DNA from: an uncultured Collinsella sp.
GTDB taxonomy: Bacteria > Actinomycetota > Coriobacteriia > Coriobacteriales > Coriobacteriaceae
Assembly (NCBI GenBank): GCA_902489295.1
Contig: CABTZM010000057.1
Location: 1-10,603, forward strand
DNA length: 10,603 nucleotides
Direction of reading: 5' to 3'
Shown here: positions 5,912-10,603 of the stretch, piece by piece
How the letters are laid out: each line of letters begins with the position of its first letter
Numbering within the stretch: the first letter of the stretch is position 1
The notes under the pieces: generated by a model
Told to the model about the DNA's origin: nothing
What the model saw: only the letters and a program-made list of their open reading frames with translations
Databases searched by the model: none
Translations under genes and position numbers: made by a program

Positions 5912-8900
5912 ATGTACGTTCCACACCCCCACATTCGTCGGTTGTCGAAAATCCCGCTTGCCGGGACGGCGGTGCTTGCTGCGTTGATTGCAACGAGTGT
6001 CGCCTGTTTTATGGCCACGCCCCAGGTTGCCCAGGCGGCAGACACGCCCGCAATCACCGATATGACCGAGCAGGACTATAGCGATCTGGGCCTGGGCACG
6101 AGCGAGGACATTCCGGCCGATACCGTTGGCCCCTATTCCACCGATACCCCCACGACGTTTGCCACGCGCAGCGAGGTCTATATGGCAGCTAACGGCAGCC
6201 ATGGCAATCGCTACACTCTGCGCGACAAGCTCGAGAACGTCGAGCGCGGCGATATTGGCGGCAGCAGCAAACTCACCGATGGCTATGGAAGTGTGTGGGG
6301 CGCCGCAAAGTTCTGGCAAAACGTCAACAATTTCGATACGAACAGCGACCTCTACAAGCACAGCGATTACGGCGGCGGCGACTGGTCGTACCTAAGTAAC
6401 AATGGGTCCTCAACAGTGCTCGCCAACGACAATAACGGTTTCTCGGGCATTCACGCCACAAGCGTTGAGTTCTGCAGCGATGCCACCACGGGCAAAAAGA
6501 GCCGCGTTGCCGAGCTTCGCGCCTATGGTGACAGCTCGTCCACGACGATCGACGGCAAGTCGTACGCCGGAAAGGTTGAGCTGGTCCTCTATTCGTTTAG
6601 CAACGGGCGCACGCGCAGCCTTGATACGCGCCTGCCGGTGACGGTCAACACCAATATGATGGACGGAGGCCGTTTTAAGTATCTGAACGCCGGCTACCTG
6701 CAAGAGCACGATGCCGTCTTTGATGTCGAGGCGGGCGATGTCGATGGTGACGGCGTGGACGAGCTTTTTGTCTATGCGGGCTGCTATGTCGACGAGAGCG
6801 GCGTGCGTAAGGCTGTAGTCGATATGTACGACCTGGAGGGCGGCAGCTGGAGGCAGAGTGTCGTCAAAATCGACGCCGGTAACGCCGCGGACTACACCAC
6901 GCACAACGAGGGCGGGAACGACTCTTGGACGCAGCTGCAGTCAGCTCCTGTCGTTTCGCTGGCTGCCGGAGACCTCGACCGCGATTTTTGCGATGACCTC
7001 GCCATCGTGGTCTCGGCACCCTACGGCAAAAAGAATATCGCCAAGTCAACGCATTGCGAGCTGTTCTCGTGGGATGCATCCAAGGGTGCACTCGTCCATG
7101 TCGATGCTCTGGGTGACGCGGGCGCAATCTCCCTCTCCTCGAACGGCAAGACCATGGTCGCTGCGAATGCGACGTTCGGCACGTTTGCCGCCTACGATGA
7201 AGAAGGAAAGAAGACGGGTGAAACCGTCACGGGCCTTATTCTTGCGGGCTATGACTGGCAACGCAGCGCTTTTGATTACGGCGCTTCTGACGGCAGCAAG
7301 GGGCTGTACGGCGCGCTGTACCGCTACGCGTATTTTGACTCGGAGTCTGGCGAGTTCAAACTTTCCGATTGCAAGGAATACAGAGACGGGCTCCTCGCCT
7401 CCTATGGACTGATGCATGTGCCCAACAGCGCATGGAAGGATAGTGCTCAGGATAAGCGCTATCCGTGCACCTTGGCACCTATTGCCCTTGCCACTGCCAA
7501 CCTTGACGGTCTGTCCGAGCAGCCGGCGGTCGACGAGGTGCTCGTGGGCGGCGATGTGTTCCGCGACTTTGCCTGCAACACGGCGCAGAGCGGGGCCCAG
7601 GGCTTGGGTTCCATGGTCGGAACCATGAGCATGAGCGGCCAGCAATACAACAGTAGCAACAAGCATGACCACAAGGGTATCGAGCAGGTGTGGATCAGCG
7701 ACGTTAAGGCGGGCAGCGTCTCGGGTTCGGACCGCTATAACGAGAGCTTTATCGCCGTGGTGGGCAAGCACCGCGACGAGGACCTGCGCAAGGACGATGA
7801 CTACTATTGGATGACCGCCTCGCATTTTTCGCTCGACGAGAACGGAAAGGTGCGCCGCGGCGAGGAGCAGGTGATTAGCGAGAGCAACCGTCGCGGCACT
7901 ACCTATGGCACATTTATCTCGCTCGCGCTGCCCGATGTCGACAACGACAGCGTCAAGATCACGTACAAAGACCGCTACAAGGTCTATACCAACCCGCGCG
8001 TGCTTGCCGTGCTGCAGGATGCGCCCTATGTTGAGGATCTGGAGCAGGCATACGGCTATCTGGTGTTGGGCGGCACGTCATACGGAGAGGAAAAGGGCAC
8101 GGGGACATCCCAGGGCTATACCATTGGCGCCGAGTTGGGCGTTGCCGTCGAGGTGCAGACCGGTCCGCCCCTGGTCGCGATGAATGCTTCAGTCGATTTT
8201 GCCGCCGAGGGATGCTATGACTACCGGAGCGAGCGCACGGTCAGCGCAAGCGTAAGCTATGAGTCGCATGCCGGCGAGGGTGACAAGGCCGTGCTCTACA
8301 CGATTCCGATGGTCTATTACGAGTATGAGATCGAAAATGAGGAAACTGGTGGCAAGGGCGTGATGGCGGCGCCCGTGTCGCTCGGCGCGCAGACCTCGGT
8401 CGTTAATGTCGAGGCCTATGACCGCATTGCCAAACAGCACAATATGACGCCGCTCAGCTACTTTTTGACCAACCGGTCGGGAGAACCCGGAACCTATCAA
8501 ACGACGCTCAACGGCGAGACTCCCGTTGGGGATTCCTTTGGCCTGGGCAAGCCTGGCGTAACGCGCGCCTACACGCACGATGGGTTTAACGGCGCCGCCG
8601 CGCAGTCGGGGGCGAGCATTGAGCAGACCATCGAAGTCGAGGAGGGCAAGGAGCAGGAGCTCGAGCTCGGCTTGACGCTGAACGGCAGCGTTGTCATGGG
8701 CGCGAAGCTCGCAAAGCACGAGTTGTTTGGCGGCCTGTGCTTTGGTGCCAACGCCGGCTTTACTACGGGTAGCTCCTCGAGTGAATCGACCGAATACGGC
8801 GGCACCGTCGACAACCTGCCCGAGGCCGCGCAGGGCAAGTACGGTTTTGTGTGGCGTCTGGGCGTCAACGCGGTGGATGTCGACAAGTTCGAGGCAGACT

Positions 8901-10000
8901 CGGGCGACAAGCTCGGTACCAAGGACACCGACCAGTTCTGGATTGTTGGCTATGACGTCAAGGATGTCGAGATGCCCGAAGCGCCGGCTGTAACGGGCTT
9001 TACGGCAAACGCCGTTGATTCGACCAGCGTTGCGTTTAGCTGGGATGATGTGCTCGCAAAGAAGAGTGGCTTTAGCTACGGCGTGGGCATGCTGCAGAGC
9101 AATGCGGCGGATGCGGTCGTCAATAGCTGGAAGATTGCCGACAACACGCAGACCTCGCTCAAGTGGGATGGGCTGCAGCCCAATACGGAGTATCGATTCG
9201 CCATCGCCGCCGTTAAGAATGGATCCACGACCGAAACAGGTATTCGCTCGGCAATCATCACGGTCAAGACCATGCCCGATGGCATGACGATGACCGTGAG
9301 CGGACCTGCGGCGGATGCTGCGGAGGGGTCGGATCTTGGATACGACTCTTCGGTTGAGCGCACGGCGGGAAGCTACCTGACGCTCTCGGCGATTGGCCAT
9401 GTGAAGCAACTCGGTGCCGACGATAGCGAAACAGGGCTGGCACCGACCTATATGTGGTACCGCAAGGGCCGCGGCGAGACAGAGTTTAAGCTCGTGGGTG
9501 CCGATGGAAACCTCGCGGCTGGAACGGCCTCAAAGCTCGAGATTGACCTGACCGCAGACGATGACGGTGCGCAGTATTACTGCCACGTGGGATACAACGA
9601 CGTGGGCCTCGACACCGGCACGACGCTCGTGAATATCGAGGCCGAGGAGACGGCGCCCACAACGGTGAACGCCACCCCGATCCGCACGCGCCGCCTGTTC
9701 TCACAGGCAAGTGCGGGCGCCAAGAAGTTCCTGGACCATACGCTGGTAAACACCGCCGGCCCAACCGATTCCGAAGGCTCAAAGGACCCCGAGACTCCTG
9801 AGACCCCGACGAACCCGGACAAGCCCAAGTCCGACAACGGAGCTAAGACCGACACCAAGGTCAAGACTACGACCACAGCGAAGAACCTCGCAAACACCGG
9901 CGACCAAACATTCGCCCTAGTCGCCACCGCAGCAGCAGCAGGCATCATCCTAGTGGCAATAGCCCTCGTCATGTTGGCTAAACGCCGCAAGAACCACTAG
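5912..10000 (+). CDS. Large LPxTG-type wall-anchored protein with FG-GAP-like repeats, FN3 and Ig-like domains
   Basis: This 1362-residue surface protein starts at ATG 5912, with GCGAGG five bases upstream. A signal peptide is visible at 1-42 (hydrophobic 14-35, VAQA/AD cleavage). Residues about 75-700 contain at least four FG-GAP/VCBS-like, calcium-loop segments: DVDGDGVDE (276-284), DLDRDFCDD (354-362), NLDGLSEQ (530-537) and DVDNDS (675-680), consistent with an integrin-alpha-like propeller. Residues about 714-1015 are an unrecognised, Gly/Ser/aromatic-rich beta region. An FN3 domain spans about 1021-1120 (SVAFSWDD, LQPNTEYRFAIAAV). An Ig-like domain spans about 1124-1250 (WYRKG; DDDGAQYYCHV with Cys1224). 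A Pro/Thr/Lys-rich linker leads to LANTG (1326-1330), a hydrophobic helix and KRRKNH, a sortase signal with Ala for the usual Pro. It is probably an adhesin or ligand-binding protein; the ligand is unknown. It is monocistronic, with a strong terminator downstream. Confidence 0.9.
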   Translation: MYVPHPHIRRLSKIPLAGTAVLAALIATSVACFMATPQVAQAADTPAITDMTEQDYSDLGLGTSEDIPADTVGPYSTDTPTTFATRSEVYMAANGSHGNRYTLRDKLENVERGDIGGSSKLTDGYGSVWGAAKFWQNVNNFDTNSDLYKHSDYGGGDWSYLSNNGSSTVLANDNNGFSGIHATSVEFCSDATTGKKSRVAELRAYGDSSSTTIDGKSYAGKVELVLYSFSNGRTRSLDTRLPVTVNTNMMDGGRFKYLNAGYLQEHDAVFDVEAGDVDGDGVDELFVYAGCYVDESGVRKAVVDMYDLEGGSWRQSVVKIDAGNAADYTTHNEGGNDSWTQLQSAPVVSLAAGDLDRDFCDDLAIVVSAPYGKKNIAKSTHCELFSWDASKGALVHVDALGDAGAISLSSNGKTMVAANATFGTFAAYDEEGKKTGETVTGLILAGYDWQRSAFDYGASDGSKGLYGALYRYAYFDSESGEFKLSDCKEYRDGLLASYGLMHVPNSAWKDSAQDKRYPCTLAPIALATANLDGLSEQPAVDEVLVGGDVFRDFACNTAQSGAQGLGSMVGTMSMSGQQYNSSNKHDHKGIEQVWISDVKAGSVSGSDRYNESFIAVVGKHRDEDLRKDDDYYWMTASHFSLDENGKVRRGEEQVISESNRRGTTYGTFISLALPDVDNDSVKITYKDRYKVYTNPRVLAVLQDAPYVEDLEQAYGYLVLGGTSYGEEKGTGTSQGYTIGAELGVAVEVQTGPPLVAMNASVDFAAEGCYDYRSERTVSASVSYESHAGEGDKAVLYTIPMVYYEYEIENEETGGKGVMAAPVSLGAQTSVVNVEAYDRIAKQHNMTPLSYFLTNRSGEPGTYQTTLNGETPVGDSFGLGKPGVTRAYTHDGFNGAAAQSGASIEQTIEVEEGKEQELELGLTLNGSVVMGAKLAKHELFGGLCFGANAGFTTGSSSSESTEYGGTVDNLPEAAQGKYGFVWRLGVNAVDVDKFEADSGDKLGTKDTDQFWIVGYDVKDVEMPEAPAVTGFTANAVDSTSVAFSWDDVLAKKSGFSYGVGMLQSNAADAVVNSWKIADNTQTSLKWDGLQPNTEYRFAIAAVKNGSTTETGIRSAIITVKTMPDGMTMTVSGPAADAAEGSDLGYDSSVERTAGSYLTLSAIGHVKQLGADDSETGLAPTYMWYRKGRGETEFKLVGADGNLAAGTASKLEIDLTADDDGAQYYCHVGYNDVGLDTGTTLVNIEAEETAPTTVNATPIRTRRLFSQASAGAKKFLDHTLVNTAGPTDSEGSKDPETPETPTNPDKPKSDNGAKTDTKVKTTTTAKNLANTGDQTFALVATAAAAGIILVAIALVMLAKRRKNH

Positions 10001-10027
10001 CCATCAGCAGGGGGCAACGGCAAACCA

Positions 10028-10065
10028 AAAACCCGGGTAGCCAACCACCAGGCTACCCGGGTTTT
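10028..10065 (+). terminator. Strong intrinsic terminator of the surface-protein gene
   Basis: AAAACCCGGGTAGCC (10028-10042) and GGCTACCCGGGTTTT (10051-10065) form a perfect 15-bp stem with an eight-base loop, 27 bases after the stop codon. A/T tracts on both sides make it able to work in both directions. Confidence 0.93.
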
Positions 10066-10089
10066 CTATCGAGCAAAGACTCGGCAACC

Positions 10090-10443
10090 GGAAACCGCAT
10101 CCCAGAATCAGCCCCCAAAGTGGGACGCACTTTCCCAACAGACCCTCAACCGGAAAATACATCCCAGTTTGAGCGCCCAGACCGGGACGCACTTTCCCAA
10201 AGGGTCCTCAACGGGAAACTGCGTCCCATAATTAGGCCGAGAAATGGGATGAACTTTCCCGACGAGAGCCAACCGGAAACCACGTCCCAGAATCAGCCCC
10301 CAAAGTGGGACGCACTTTCCCAACGAGCCTCAACCGGAAAATACATCCCGGAATCCGGCTGAATAGTGGGACACACTTTCCCAATCGGGTCCCAAGCGGA
10401 AACTGCGTCCCATTCCAGACAAGAATTCCGGGACACACTTTCC
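10090..10443 (-). repeat. Right array of six tandem 46-bp imperfect palindromes
   Basis: Units start at 10090, 10152, 10214, 10275, 10336 and 10398, each 46 bp, with 15-16 base linkers of type CAACnGnnCCTCAACC. The arms follow GGAAAnnnCrTCCCA and TGGGACGCACTTTCC. Units 1 and 4 differ at 2 of 46 positions. Units 2/5 and 3/6 share almost identical left arms, so the array is a duplicated block of three units (about 185 bp). Strand is given as minus because arm mismatches become wobble pairs on that strand. Open frames across it encode only repeat-derived peptides (GKCVPLWGLIL-like) and are not credible genes. Confidence 0.9.
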
Positions 10444-10452
10444 GCAAACAAA

Positions 10453-10475
10453 GAAGGCCACATAACGTGGCCTTC
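10453..10475 (-). terminator. GAAGGCCAC-type terminator hairpin, minus strand
   Basis: GAAGGCCAC (10453-10461), a five-base loop and GTGGCCTTC (10467-10475). Read on the minus strand the stem is followed by TTTGTTTGC, so it is an intrinsic terminator in that direction; on the plus strand AACTTATAT follows. It belongs to the same stem family as 5456-5478. Confidence 0.65.
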
Positions 10476-10477
10476 AA

Positions 10478-10509
10478 CTTATATATGTTCGGCGATACAC
10501 CCAAGACAA
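10478..10509 (-). promoter_or_regulatory. Possible minus-strand promoter facing the right array
   Basis: On the minus strand TTGTCT (10509-10504), an 18-base spacer and TATATA (10485-10480) form a loose promoter match in an otherwise GC-rich setting; TATAAG (10483-10478) is an alternative -10. If real, transcription would begin within the 10475 hairpin and run through the array. The rest of 10476-10558 shows no gene. Confidence 0.22.
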
Positions 10510-10558
10510 GCCACGCCCCAACATCAGGGCGTCTGTCCAGGCGGAGGCATATAAGGTC

Positions 10559-10603
10559 CATCGTGAGTTCCGCACGCAAAGAAGGCCACTTAATGTGGCC
10601 TTC
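10559..10603 (-). repeat. 45-bp repeat, right copy, containing a minus-strand terminator
   Basis: This is the inverted copy of 5456-5500 with one mismatch. It contains GAAGGCCAC (10581-10589), loop TTAAT and GTGGCCTTC (10595-10603), with TTTGCGTGCG following on the minus strand. It probably ends a minus-strand gene lying beyond the right edge. The repeat may continue past the window. Confidence 0.8.

Noticed and set aside
8189..9409. Minus-strand open frame of 406 codons within the surface-protein gene
   Set aside because: It lies wholly antisense to a gene with a signal peptide, recognisable domains and sorting signal; its own translation has low complexity and no motif.
10090..10443. CRISPR array, suggested by regular 61-62 bp spacing of repeated sequence
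   Set aside because: The repeats are degenerate palindromes; the intervals of about 16 bases are too short for spacers and recur (units 1 and 4 share the same loop); no cas genes are nearby.
10004..10579. Small open frames over the right array giving repeated GKCVPLWGLIL-like peptides
   Set aside because: The peptide repeat simply reflects the 61-62 bp DNA repeat; frames change between units and no start context or conservation of frame is seen.

Overview
The window looks like a chromosomal stretch of a high-GC, Gram-positive gut actinobacterium, most probably a Coriobacteriia member close to Collinsella. I infer this from the GC-rich codon use, the Gram-positive cell-wall sorting signal (LANTG, hydrophobic helix, KRRK tail), the AGGAGG-type ribosome binding sites, and a flavodoxin-like protein of a kind common in gut anaerobes. 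The genus is an inference; no marker gene is present.

Layout. Positions 1-777 (minus) hold the N-terminal 259 residues of a secreted coiled-coil protein that runs off the left edge. It diverges from a two-gene operon (985-4695, plus) encoding the two halves of a heterodimeric ABC exporter. The first half has the degenerate catalytic residues; the second has the intact Walker B glutamate and H-loop but a degenerate signature. A monocistronic flavodoxin-family gene follows (4801-5358).

From about 5400 to the right edge the character changes. A 4.1-kb gene for a 1362-residue wall-anchored protein (FG-GAP-like repeats, an uncharacterised beta-rich middle, FN3, Ig-like, LANTG anchor) is bracketed by structured non-coding DNA. 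On each side there is a GAAGGCCAC/GTGGCCTTC terminator hairpin inside a 45-bp repeat (inverted copies at 5456-5500 and 10559-10603, 44/45 identical). On each side there is also a tandem array of 46-bp imperfect palindromes with a 61-62 bp period (four units left, six right). The left terminator copy sits inside a further 27-bp inverted repeat (5404-5430 / 5500-5526).

The palindrome arrays are the least ordinary part of the window. Arm mismatches are strongly strand-biased: they become G.U/G.T wobbles when the right array is read on the minus strand, and lean the same way when the left array is read on the plus strand. This is what selection for folded single-stranded RNA or DNA would leave. 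The exporter, flavodoxin and wall protein share no clear pathway. The window reads as housekeeping/accessory transport genes next to a surface-protein locus embedded in repeats.
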